Origin: Streptococcus oralis ATCC 35037
Lineage (GTDB): Bacteria > Bacillota > Bacilli > Lactobacillales > Streptococcaceae
Direction: 5' to 3'
Assembly: GCF_900637025.1 (NCBI RefSeq)
Contig: NZ_LR134336.1
Span: forward strand, 62,001 to 126,000
Length of the DNA stretch: 64,000 nucleotides
Shown here: piece by piece, positions 8,973 to 16,145 of the stretch
Layout: every line of letters starts with the position of its first letter
Position numbering within the stretch: position 1 is the first letter of the stretch
The notes under the pieces: model-generated
Told to the model about the DNA's origin: nothing
Seen by the model: the letters and a program-made list of their open reading frames with translations, nothing else
Databases searched by the model: none
Program-made: the position numbers and the translations under genes

Positions 8973-8974
8973 GC

Positions 8975-9271
8975 TTATTCTACTTGACCGGGCCAAGCAT
9001 TCATACCACCTTCTACATTGATAACGGTGAGGCCTTGGGCGCTTAGAAATTCACAAGCAGATGCGGAACGGACTCCACCTTGACAGATGACATGATATTC
9101 CTGGTCAGGTTTGAGTTCTTTGTAACCTTGCTCCAAGGTACTTAACGGAAGATTTCTTGCTCCTGGTGCATGTCCTGCTTGGAATTCATGCACCTCACGT
9201 ACATCGATAAGGTTTAGATTTTCATTTAGGTATTTTTCATAAAAGTCAGCCATGCTGATACTCGTTTCCAT
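8975..9271 (-). CDS. Single-domain rhodanese (sulfurtransferase) 1
   Basis: This 98-residue protein is one rhodanese domain: NLIDVREVHEFQAGH (about 20-34) and the active loop CQGGVRS at 63-69 with Cys63 as the persulfide carrier, ending GGMNAWPG. Start at 9271 is set by AGAAGGAG six bases upstream; longer frames run into the cdr remnant. It was once translationally coupled to that gene (overlap of the remnant stop at 9246-9248). The glycine-rich loop CQGG differs from CHSG in the second rhodanese, hinting at different acceptors. Likely role: cytoplasmic persulfide transfer under CstR control. Confidence 0.88.
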   Translation of the reverse strand: METSISMADFYEKYLNENLNLIDVREVHEFQAGHAPGARNLPLSTLEQGYKELKPDQEYHVICQGGVRSASACEFLSAQGLTVINVEGGMNAWPGQVE

Positions 9272-9610
9272 ATTCGACTCCTTCTGGATTAGCCATTTTA
9301 TATAGTGAATAAGCGCCATCAAGGTTTTGGACGGCAAATCCTGCCTGCTGGAGGATACGCTCTGTGATATAGTTGCGCAAAACGCTGTGGCAGCTAAGGA
9401 TGTAGGCTTGGTTCTTGTCTGGTTCACCCAAGATCTCCCTTAGTTCATTTAGGGGTTATGGATGGTATCGACCTTGGGTAGCTCCCCTGAAATTCGCCAC
9501 TTGTCCGCACATCTAGGGATTATTTGCCCTTAGTCAGATCGTCTTCGAGCGGACACCTTGGATATTGTCGCTCAGACCTTCGATAAGGTTCAAGGCTGTG
9601 TAGCCAATTA
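9246..9610 (-). pseudogene. cdr: Remnant of CoA-disulfide reductase (rhodanese-fused), C-terminal part
   Basis: Read on the minus strand, the pieces appear in the right order but in different frames: IGYTALNLIEGLSDNIQ (from 9608, stop at 9534-9536), then LDVRTSGEFQGSYPRSIPSI in another frame after a TAA, then PLNELREILGEPDKNQ and AYILSCHSVLRNYITER to a stop at 9246. This is the end of the dimerisation domain plus the C-terminal rhodanese domain of a CoA-disulfide reductase. The FAD and NAD domains (over 400 residues) are gone and at least two frameshifts and one nonsense change are present. The active loop reads CHSVLRN instead of CHSGLRS, a further sign of decay. Confidence 0.85.
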
Positions 9611-9620
9611 TTTTATGCTT

Positions 9621-9926
9621 CTAGATGACCTTGCCTGTCCAAGCGCTCATACCGCCTCGAACATTGATGACATCGTAGCCTTTTTTCTTAAGCATTTTCG
9701 CAGCTAGTTTGCTTCGTACACCAGAGTGACAAATGACATAAAGTGTTTCTTTTGTCGCAGGTGTGTAAGAACCGATTTCCGTTAAAGGAACATTTTTGGC
9801 ATTTTTGATATGACCTCTACGGAATTCCATAGGCGTCCGAACATCTAGTAGCTGAATCGGTTCTCTGAGTTTAGCTTCTAACTCGCTGGTAGAAATACTG
9901 TCAATTTTTGTAAATAAGTGAAACAT
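9621..9926 (-). CDS. Single-domain rhodanese (sulfurtransferase) 2
   Basis: A 101-residue rhodanese: IQLLDVRTPMEFRRGHI (about 25-40), active loop CHSGVRS at 66-72 with Cys66, and ending GGMSAWTGKVI. The start at 9926 has GGAGGTG immediately upstream; the ATG at 9938 overlaps that ribosome site and is rejected. It is the first gene behind the CstR-like operator and promoter, with the cdr remnant and rhodanese 1 downstream on the same strand, so the original operon was rhodanese 2, cdr, rhodanese 1. Confidence 0.9.
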   Translation of the reverse strand: MFHLFTKIDSISTSELEAKLREPIQLLDVRTPMEFRRGHIKNAKNVPLTEIGSYTPATKETLYVICHSGVRSKLAAKMLKKKGYDVINVRGGMSAWTGKVI

Positions 9927-9938
9927 AGGCACCTCCAC

Positions 9939-9959
9939 ATATACCCTTATGGGGTATAT
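9939..9959. promoter_or_regulatory. CstR-type operator
   Basis: Arms ATATACCC (9939-9946) and GGGTATAT (9952-9959) form an inverted repeat around a short TTATG centre, the A/T-rich palindrome with ATACCC...GGGTAT typical of CstR/CsoR sites. It overlaps the -10 and transcription start of the rhodanese promoter, so bound repressor would block it. Confidence 0.8.
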
Positions 9960-9986
9960 TAAACCATGAAGTCAATCTTTTGTCAA
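9958..9986 (-). promoter_or_regulatory. Promoter of the rhodanese operon
   Basis: On the minus strand TTGACA (9986-9981), 17 bases, TTTAAT (9963-9958). The operator lies directly over and downstream of the -10. Confidence 0.8.
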
Positions 9987-10100
9987 GCAAGTTGTTTTGA
10001 CTTGGAGGGGATTGGTTTTGAGAGTCTAGAAAGCAGGCTATTCTTGACCTTTCAAAGGCTTTTTGATATGATGAGTCCAAAGTAAGTGTGAGGTGATAAG

Positions 10101-10664
10101 ATGACCAGCGAATACCAGAAAATGATAGCAGGGGAGCCTTACCGTCCGTCGGATCCAGAGTTGCGGGTCTTGGCGCAGGCTTCTCGCCAAAAACAGGCTG
10201 CCTTTAACAAGGAAGAAGATCCCTTGAAGGGAGCAGATATTATCAAGACTTGGTTTGGCTCAACTGGACAAAATCTCTACGTCAATCCACGCTTGGTGGT
10301 CGATTATGGAGTCAATATCCATCTAGGGGAAAATTTTTATTCTAATTGGAATTTGACCATGCTGGATGTTTGTCCGATTCGCATCGGGAACAACGCTATG
10401 CTTGGCCCCAACTGTCAGTTTTTAACCCCACTCCATCCACTGGATCCGGATGAACGCAATTCAGGGGTCGAATATGGCAAGCCCATCACCATTGGAGATA
10501 ATTTCTGGGCTGGAGGTGGCGTCATTGTTCTTCCTGGAGTGACACTGGGAAATAATGTCGTTGCAGGAGCAGGAGCCGTGATCACCAAGTCCTTCGGAGA
10601 CAATGTCGTCCTAGCTGGCAATCCTGCGCGAGTTATCAAGGAAATTCCAGTAAAAGAAAACTAA
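10101..10664 (+). CDS. Sugar O-acetyltransferase (hexapeptide repeat family)
   Basis: The 187-residue protein has an N-terminal Mac domain (SEYQKMIAGEPYRPSDPEL) followed by left-handed beta-helix hexapeptide repeats, with the catalytic histidine in TPLHPLD and GDNFWAGGGVIVLPGVTLG near the C-terminus. This is the maltose/galactoside acetyltransferase (Maa/LacA) pattern: acetyl transfer from acetyl-CoA to a sugar hydroxyl in the cytoplasm. The GAGGTG site precedes the ATG. The natural acceptor cannot be told. Confidence 0.85.
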   Translation: MTSEYQKMIAGEPYRPSDPELRVLAQASRQKQAAFNKEEDPLKGADIIKTWFGSTGQNLYVNPRLVVDYGVNIHLGENFYSNWNLTMLDVCPIRIGNNAMLGPNCQFLTPLHPLDPDERNSGVEYGKPITIGDNFWAGGGVIVLPGVTLGNNVVAGAGAVITKSFGDNVVLAGNPARVIKEIPVKEN

Positions 10665-10690
10665 AAAGAACAGCCGAGGCTGTTCTTTTT
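10664..10690 (+). terminator. Terminator after the acetyltransferase
   Basis: AGAACAGCC pairs with GGCTGTTCT over a one-base to three-base loop, with A-run before and TTTTT after; likely works both ways. Confidence 0.85.
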
Positions 10691-10846
10691 ATGAGTTTAA
10701 TTCTTATAAATTTTTCTTCTTTTTGGTTTTTTGGGTTAGAGTGACATCGCACTTGGGGATGTTGCTTTTAAAAACTATTAAATGCATTTTAGTACTCTCA
10801 AATTGTTTCTAGTAGCCCTTTCAAAAGAATACTGAGCGAAACTGAA

Positions 10847-10885
10847 TTTAAGGAAACTTTCAGAAAAGTTTTAGTTTTGTTTCAG
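10847..10885 (+). promoter_or_regulatory. Four phased TTTNAG direct repeats (response-regulator-type operator)
   Basis: TTTAAG (10847), TTTCAG (10858), TTTTAG (10869) and TTTCAG (10880) each begin exactly 11 bases after the one before, with 5-base spacers. This is the arrangement bound by OmpR-family regulators; pneumococcal CiaR, for example, uses TTTAAG-N5-TTTAAG. The last repeat sits about where the -35 would be for TATCAT/TATATC at 10909-10916, so activation is plausible. Confidence 0.65.
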
Positions 10886-10936
10886 GAATCTTCTGTAGAC
10901 TGTCTAGCTATATCATACGAAGGAGAGGAAAAAGGT

Positions 10937-12172
10937 ATGAAATCAAAAAAATGGACCCTACTCGCAACGAGTTTAACGGCAATGGTGCTGATGGCAGCAT
11001 GTGCCCAGTCAACAACTACATCCAATACCAATGCAACGACAAATAGTGCCACAACAACTGCAACAAAGACAAACCAATCATCCTATTTTACAGATAAGGA
11101 CAATGATACCTCTTATGACGAAAGCACAGCTTCTAAAATTGAGCTATCTGGCTCATCTGCAAACGTCTCTGGAGATGGGGTGACAGTCTCTGAATCAACA
11201 GTGACCATCACAAAATCTGGAACCTATGTGATTTCAGGTCAGTCTGACGGAGTGCAGATCAAGATCGAGGCAGATAAGTCTGCAGATGTTCATCTAGTCC
11301 TAAAAGGTGCGACCATGACCAATACCAATGCAGCGATATCTGCGACATCAGCTGGCCATGTCTACTTGACTCTAGCAGAGGGAACCACCAACAGTCTCTC
11401 TGACTCAAGCTCTAACAGTGACGAAAAAGCAGATGCAGCTCTCTTTTCTAAGGTGGATTTGACCATCAACGGGAAAGGAACTCTCAATGTAGATGGCAAG
11501 AAGAACAATGGTATCAAGACCAACGACACCCTCCACATCACGGGTGGAACCTATAACATCACAGCAGTTGGCGATGCCTTTAATGTCAATGATGAACTCA
11601 ACATCACTGGTACGACCATGACTATCGATGCCAAGGAAGATGGCGTAAAGGTGGACAATGACGAGGATACTTCAGTCGGAACCATGTACCTATCCAACAA
11701 CAACATCACCGTCACAGCAGGAGATGATGGCATCCACGCATCAGGTGATTTGGTTATCGATAGTGGTACCTACACCGTCAAGAATTCGACAGAAGGACTT
11801 GAAGGTAAGTCAATCACTATCAACGGTGGGGACATTAGCATCTATTCGACAGATGATGGGGTTAATGCAGCCAACAAAAATGCCCAACAGAGTGAAATCT
11901 TCTTCACCATGAACGGTGGGAACCTGACAGTAGAAGTCGGTCAAGGAGACACAGACCCAATCGACTCAAACGGCAATATCACAGTTACAGGCGGAACCAT
12001 TAAAATGACTGGTCAAACAGGTTTTGACTTTGATGGAACAGCGACCTACACAGGTGGAGATATCTATCTCAACGGTGAAAAACAAACGGAAATTGTCAAC
12101 TCTATGCCTGGAGGTGGTGGACCAAATGGAGGCCCTCAAGGTGGCGGTCCAGCCCCTGGTGGACAAGGATAA
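10937..12172 (+). CDS. Carbohydrate-binding lipoprotein (Cthe_2159 / DUF4353-like)
   Basis: A 411-residue lipoprotein: signal peptide with lipobox LMAAC (Cys22), a Thr/Ser/Asn-rich linker to about residue 65, then a right-handed parallel beta-helix built of repeated G-Y-I-A-D-patterns such as TLHITGGTYNITAVGDAF, DDGIHASGDLVIDSGTY and GGDISIYSTDDGVNAAN. It ends in a Gly/Pro-rich tail (PGGGGPNGGPQGGGP). The repeat style matches the polygalacturonate-binding Cthe_2159 family. ATG 10937 with AAGGT upstream gives the signal peptide directly; earlier in-frame sequence lacks one. Expected on the outer face of the membrane. Substrate unknown. Expression probably depends on the phased repeats upstream. 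Confidence 0.85.
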   Translation: MKSKKWTLLATSLTAMVLMAACAQSTTTSNTNATTNSATTTATKTNQSSYFTDKDNDTSYDESTASKIELSGSSANVSGDGVTVSESTVTITKSGTYVISGQSDGVQIKIEADKSADVHLVLKGATMTNTNAAISATSAGHVYLTLAEGTTNSLSDSSSNSDEKADAALFSKVDLTINGKGTLNVDGKKNNGIKTNDTLHITGGTYNITAVGDAFNVNDELNITGTTMTIDAKEDGVKVDNDEDTSVGTMYLSNNNITVTAGDDGIHASGDLVIDSGTYTVKNSTEGLEGKSITINGGDISIYSTDDGVNAANKNAQQSEIFFTMNGGNLTVEVGQGDTDPIDSNGNITVTGGTIKMTGQTGFDFDGTATYTGGDIYLNGEKQTEIVNSMPGGGGPNGGPQGGGPAPGGQG

Positions 12173-12180
12173 AAAAGAAT

Positions 12181-12212
12181 CTCCTTTCTCGAAAGAGAAG
12201 GGAGAGTTTTTG
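12181..12212 (+). terminator. Terminator after the lipoprotein gene
   Basis: CTCCTTTCTC-GAAA-GAGAAGGGAG (one G-T pair) followed by AGTTTTTG. Confidence 0.85.
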
Positions 12213-12213
12213 T

Positions 12214-12501
12214 GTTTGAGAGATGGATTGTGGCTAAAACAACTCCCAATTAGGTCTTGAAAATTTTTTAGTCTGTTTCATATAAAAATGAGTAAAATGA
12301 ATTTCCATAGCTAAGGTTATCAAGGTTGCTATTGTGATGACAGTAGTAGGATTGGCTGAGAAAAGTAGAGGAAGAATAGGCCTTTAAAAAGTGGACAGGA
12401 AAGACCATTTCGGAGTATCGTGAAGAGATTTAGAAACAGCTCTAAAAGCAATAGCTATCCATTATAAGCATCAGATATTAATGTCTGGTGCTCTATTTTT
12501 T
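12214..12501 (+). other. Intergenic stretch with a second terminator hairpin
   Basis: No gene is seen. Short protein-like fragments without a complete frame occur near 12305-12400. A hairpin at 12467-12492 (AGCATCAGAT with GTCTGGTGCT) followed by CTATTTTT looks like a terminator of something now lost. Confidence 0.4.
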
Positions 12502-12520
12502 AAAGAATTCAGATTTTTTC

Positions 12521-12549
12521 TTGACAAGTGAGTAAACACTCACTATAAT
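12521..12549 (+). promoter_or_regulatory. Perfect consensus promoter of the ABC/TetR operon
   Basis: TTGACA 12521-12526, 17 bases, TATAAT 12544-12549. A palindromic operator fills the whole spacer. Confidence 0.92.
12527..12544. promoter_or_regulatory. TetR operator O1
   Basis: AGTGAGT (12527-12533) and ACTCACT (12538-12544) form a perfect inverted repeat with AAAC between, inside the promoter spacer. Almost surely the site for the TetR protein at 14440. Confidence 0.85.
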
Positions 12550-12569
12550 AGCTCTTGTGATTTAAAAAA

Positions 12570-12585
12570 GTGAGTAATCACTCAC
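12570..12585. promoter_or_regulatory. TetR operator O2
   Basis: GTGAGT-AATC-ACTCAC, the same palindrome as O1, 42 bases (four helical turns) downstream and just before the ribosome site of the first gene. The two sites on one DNA face suggest cooperative binding. Confidence 0.82.
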
Positions 12586-12599
12586 CAAGGAGGAAGTAA

Positions 12600-13316
12600 A
12601 TGAAAACATTACTACATTTACAAGATTTAGTAAAATCTTTTGACCATCAAATAGTTCTGAATCATGTCAGCTTTGAATTGCAGCCAGGAGAAATTATAGG
12701 ATTAATTGGTCCGTCTGGTGCTGGTAAATCAACTATGATTAAGACTACGTTAGGAATGGAAAAGGCTGATGGAGGCGTAGCTTTAGTGTTAAATCACACT
12801 ATGCCCAATCGCCATATTTTAGGAGATATTGGCTATATGGCCCAATCAGATGCTTTATACGAGTCCTTGTCAGGCCAAGAAAATCTGGAATTTTTTGGTC
12901 AGCTAAAGGGGCTTTCTAAAAAAGACCTAAAGGCGGAAATTGCTTATATAGCTCAAGTAGTAGATCTGACAGACTACTTAAACAAGGCGGTATCTGGTTA
13001 TTCTGGAGGAATGAAACGGCGTTTGTCACTGGCTATCGCGCTTTTAGGAAATCCTCAACTCTTGATTTTGGACGAACCGACAGTTGGAATTGACCCTTCT
13101 CTTCGAAAGAAAATCTGGAAAGAATTATTCGCGCTTAGAGACAATGGTGTTGGGATATTAGTTACTACCCATGTTATGGATGAAGCAGAGTTGACGGATA
13201 AGGTCGGCTTATTATTAGGCGGAAAAATCATTGCTTTTGATACACCGCAACACTTAAAAGAAAGTTATCAAGTTTCAAGTATTGAAGAAGTATTTTTAAA
13301 AGCAGAAGGTGAGTAA
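12600..13316 (+). CDS. ABC-2 exporter, ATP-binding subunit
   Basis: A 238-residue ATPase with Walker A GPSGAGKS (37-44), Q-loop YMAQSDALYESL, signature YSGGMKRRLS, Walker B LLILDEPTVGID and the switch histidine in VTTHVMDEAEL. It energises the permease encoded next; the stop codon is one base before its ATG. The AAGGAGGAAG ribosome site overlaps the end of O2. With a TetR gene third in the operon, this is a drug- or metabolite-inducible exporter; the substrate is unknown. Confidence 0.9.
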   Translation: MKTLLHLQDLVKSFDHQIVLNHVSFELQPGEIIGLIGPSGAGKSTMIKTTLGMEKADGGVALVLNHTMPNRHILGDIGYMAQSDALYESLSGQENLEFFGQLKGLSKKDLKAEIAYIAQVVDLTDYLNKAVSGYSGGMKRRLSLAIALLGNPQLLILDEPTVGIDPSLRKKIWKELFALRDNGVGILVTTHVMDEAELTDKVGLLLGGKIIAFDTPQHLKESYQVSSIEEVFLKAEGE

Positions 13317-13317
13317 A

Positions 13318-14400
13318 ATGAGAACAATAGCGATTGCAAAAAAAGTCATCAAAGAATTACTTCGTGACAAACGAACTCTATCCCTGATGTTTATAGCACC
13401 TGTTTTTATCATGTGGTTGATGAACCTCATGTTTTCAGCTAGTACAACCGTGAATGTCAAGTTAGCAACACAAGATCTACCAACTGGTTTGGTAACGAAA
13501 ATGGATGAGCTCGATCATGTGGACGTCGAGACTTATCAAGACTTAGATCAGGCTAAAAAAGCTCTAGCTGACGAGAAAGTAGATGCAGTCATATCGTATA
13601 AAGATGGTGAGTATCAGGTCGACTACGCAAATACGGATGCTTCTAAAACAACTATGACACGACAAGTGTTACGAACGAGTATCGCCAGTGAAGGCACCGA
13701 TCAGTTAGTATCTCGTGTTAAACAAGCTCTTCCACAATTGGACTCGGACGCAAAAACACCAGAAATCAAGGAGTCTTACCAGTATGGAGATGAAAATACA
13801 AGCTTCTTTACCAGCATGATTCCGGTTTTGATAGGTTTTGTAGTTTTCTTCTTTGTCTTTTTGATTTCAGGTATGGCGCTTTTGAAAGAGCGCACCAGTG
13901 GAACACTAGAACGTTTGTTAGCAACACCAGTGAAACGATCTGAAATCGTCTATGGCTATATGTTGTCTTACGGTATTATTGCGATTTTTCAAACGGCAGT
14001 TGTCGTTTTAGCAGCAATTTGGCTACTAGATGTAGAAGTTGTAGGAAGTATTTTAAATGTTATAATAGTTAATGTGGTACTGGCTCTTGTAGCACTAGCT
14101 TTTGGAATTCTCTTGTCTACTTTAGCAAAATCAGAATTCCAAATGATGCAATTTATTCCTCTCGTGATTATGCCCCAACTTTTTTTCTCAGGAATTATTC
14201 CATTGTCATCCATGGGAGAATGGGCTCTAACTGTGGGGAAATTTTTGCCATTAACCTATTCTGGTGATGCAATAAGCCAGATTATTCTTTACGGGCACAA
14301 TCTTGGTGATATTTTGTCAAATCTTGGTGTTTTAATGATTTTCTTGATCATTTTAACAATTCTTAATATTGTTGGATTGCGTCGTTATCGTAAAGTTTAG
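13318..14400 (+). CDS. ABC-2 exporter, permease subunit
   Basis: The 360-residue protein fits the ABC-2/YhgE-type permeases: a first helix at about 20-38, a large extracytoplasmic loop (about 40-165), then five helices from about 166 to 357 with MALLKERTSGTLERLLATPVKRSEI after the second. The family name rests on that E-R-TSGTLERLL-TP motif. ATG 13318 is preferred to GTG 13309, which overlaps the upstream gene; AAGGTGAG sits just before it. Confidence 0.88.
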   Translation: MRTIAIAKKVIKELLRDKRTLSLMFIAPVFIMWLMNLMFSASTTVNVKLATQDLPTGLVTKMDELDHVDVETYQDLDQAKKALADEKVDAVISYKDGEYQVDYANTDASKTTMTRQVLRTSIASEGTDQLVSRVKQALPQLDSDAKTPEIKESYQYGDENTSFFTSMIPVLIGFVVFFFVFLISGMALLKERTSGTLERLLATPVKRSEIVYGYMLSYGIIAIFQTAVVVLAAIWLLDVEVVGSILNVIIVNVVLALVALAFGILLSTLAKSEFQMMQFIPLVIMPQLFFSGIIPLSSMGEWALTVGKFLPLTYSGDAISQIILYGHNLGDILSNLGVLMIFLIILTILNIVGLRRYRKV

Positions 14401-14439
14401 AAATCAACATAAATAATGCTAAAAAGGTGTGAAGATTAG

Positions 14440-15063
14440 ATGGATAAGACTGTTTTTGAATCGTTTGAAGATTACTTAGAAGAAGCGAATTACCCTCAAG
14501 GAAAGAAAAAAATCATGCAGGCAGCAGTGGATCTCATATCAACCAGGAGTTACCATGGGACCTCAACTCTTCACATAGCTGAGCGTGCTGGACTAAGCCA
14601 GGCAACTTTGTTTAAGTATTTTAAGACGAAGGATGATTTACTGACGGCTATTTTACATCCTGTAGTCCCAGGCATTTTTGGTAGTTTTTTTGAGGAACTC
14701 TTAGCTTTTGAAACGACAGAAGAGAGGGTTCGTTATCTCGTCCATGATCGTATGAGCTATCTCAAAAAAAATCGTGCTTTGATGAAAATCATTCTGCAGG
14801 AGAGTTTTTCAAATAAAAAACTAAAAAATGAACAGATTTTTATCTGGAATGCTATTCAAGATAAACTTCGAGTGCTTCATAAGGAATTGCTAGCAGATCC
14901 ACGTGTAAATCCAGAGTTAACGATTCCTCAAATGGTTCGTATTTGTGTTGGCCCGTTGTTGGCTTACTTCGCTCAGCTTTATATCGTTAGTGACAACGGA
15001 GAAATAAAGGAAGAAGATCTAGACTTATTAGAAAAACAGATTTTAGGTGGTTTGTGGAAATAG
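14440..15063 (+). CDS. TetR-family repressor of the ABC exporter operon
   Basis: A 207-residue regulator with an N-terminal helix-turn-helix at about residues 22-68 (IMQAAVDLISTRSYHGTST, then AERAGLSQATLFKYFKTKDDL) and a helical ligand-binding domain after it. As third gene of the operon, and with two identical palindromes at the operon promoter, it most likely represses its own operon until an exported compound binds. An extended N-terminal arm of about 20 residues precedes the HTH. Confidence 0.88.
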   Translation: MDKTVFESFEDYLEEANYPQGKKKIMQAAVDLISTRSYHGTSTLHIAERAGLSQATLFKYFKTKDDLLTAILHPVVPGIFGSFFEELLAFETTEERVRYLVHDRMSYLKKNRALMKIILQESFSNKKLKNEQIFIWNAIQDKLRVLHKELLADPRVNPELTIPQMVRICVGPLLAYFAQLYIVSDNGEIKEEDLDLLEKQILGGLWK

Positions 15064-15347
15064 AGTAGGCCTAGACAAAATGGAGGCTAGATTCTATTGG
15101 TTTGGCTTCTTGTACAAGATAATATAAAAGGGTATACATTACCTGATGCAGATTTGTGCTTTTTTATTATTGAATTTGGTATTTTGGTGATAGTCCTCAA
15201 TCACTTTGCCAAAACAGAAACCGACTTCTCCAGCGGTGCAACGATTTCTCAAGTGTATGGAAGAGGAGATTTCTGGACTGATAAAGACAACTCCTTGACA
15301 CTCCGTCAGCTTTTGATACAATAGTACAAAATTAGAGGAGGTGGGTT

Positions 15348-16112
15348 ATGATTCAGAAACATGCGATTCCCATTTTAGAGTTTGATGACAATCCCCAGGC
15401 GGTCCTTATGCCAATACATGAGGGGCTAGATTTAAAGTTGCCAAAGAAGTGCATCTATGCGTTTTTGGAGGAAGAGATTGACCGCTATGCTCAGGAAGTA
15501 GGTGCGGACTGCATTGGTGAGTTCGTTTCGGCCACCAAGACTTATCCAGTCTACGTCCTCAACTACAAGGGCGAGGAGATCTGTCTGGCTCAAGCGCCTG
15601 TTGGTTCTGCCCCAGCGGCCCAGTTTATGGATTGGTTGATTGGTTATGGTGTGGAGCAAATCATTTCCACTGGTACCTGTGGTGTCCTAGCCGATATAGA
15701 GGAAAATGCCTTTCTCGTCCCTGTTCGCGCTCTGCGAGATGAGGGGACCAGCTACCACTATGTAGCGCCTTCTCGTTATATGGAGATGCAGATTGAGGCT
15801 ATCTCTGCCATTGAGCAAATTTTGGAGCAAAGAGGCATCCCTTACGAGGAAGTCATGACCTGGACGACAGATGGTTTTTACCGAGAGACGGCTGAAAAGG
15901 TTGCTTATCGTAAGGAAGAAGGCTGTGCTGTTGTGGAGATGGAGTGCTCTGCTCTTGCGGCAGTAGCTCAGCTACGTGGAGTTGTCTGGGGAGAACTGCT
16001 CTTTACTGCAGATTCCTTGGCAGATCTGGACAACTACGACAGTCGTGACTGGGATTCTGAAGCTTTTGACAAGGCACTCGAACTATGTCTTGCCATTGTG
16101 CACCACATGTGA
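15348..16112 (+). CDS. Nucleoside phosphorylase (PNP/UDP family)
   Basis: The 254-residue protein has the PNP_UDP_1 fold signatures: PVGSAPAAQFMDWLIGYGV (phosphate and subunit loop), ISTGTCGVL, and VVEMECSALAAVAQLRGV, where the ME-C motif positions the ribose hydroxyls. It splits nucleosides with phosphate to base and ribose 1-phosphate; whether uridine or purine cannot be settled. AGAGGAGGTGGG precedes ATG. The 284-base gap before it (15064-15347) shows no gene I can support. Confidence 0.82.
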   Translation: MIQKHAIPILEFDDNPQAVLMPIHEGLDLKLPKKCIYAFLEEEIDRYAQEVGADCIGEFVSATKTYPVYVLNYKGEEICLAQAPVGSAPAAQFMDWLIGYGVEQIISTGTCGVLADIEENAFLVPVRALRDEGTSYHYVAPSRYMEMQIEAISAIEQILEQRGIPYEEVMTWTTDGFYRETAEKVAYRKEEGCAVVEMECSALAAVAQLRGVVWGELLFTADSLADLDNYDSRDWDSEAFDKALELCLAIVHHM

Positions 16113-16130
16113 GTGTTCTGACTGTTTTTA

Positions 16131-16139
16131 TGGTAGAAT
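16131..16139 (+). promoter_or_regulatory. Extended -10 giving a leaderless ktrB mRNA
   Basis: TGG-TAGAAT at 16131-16139 is followed by only six bases before ATG 16146, so transcription should start at the A of the start codon. No ribosome site exists upstream. Confidence 0.65.
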
Positions 16140-16145
16140 GTAGCT

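Noticed and set aside
9246..9431. 61-codon frame as a functional small rhodanese
   Set aside because: It begins inside a rhodanese domain, lacks the first half, its loop reads CHSVLRN, and upstream pieces of the same domain lie in other frames.
15097..15324. 75-codon frame before the nucleoside phosphorylase, and a 60-codon frame on the other strand
   Set aside because: The plus frame begins with TTG without a ribosome site; neither has recognisable motifs.
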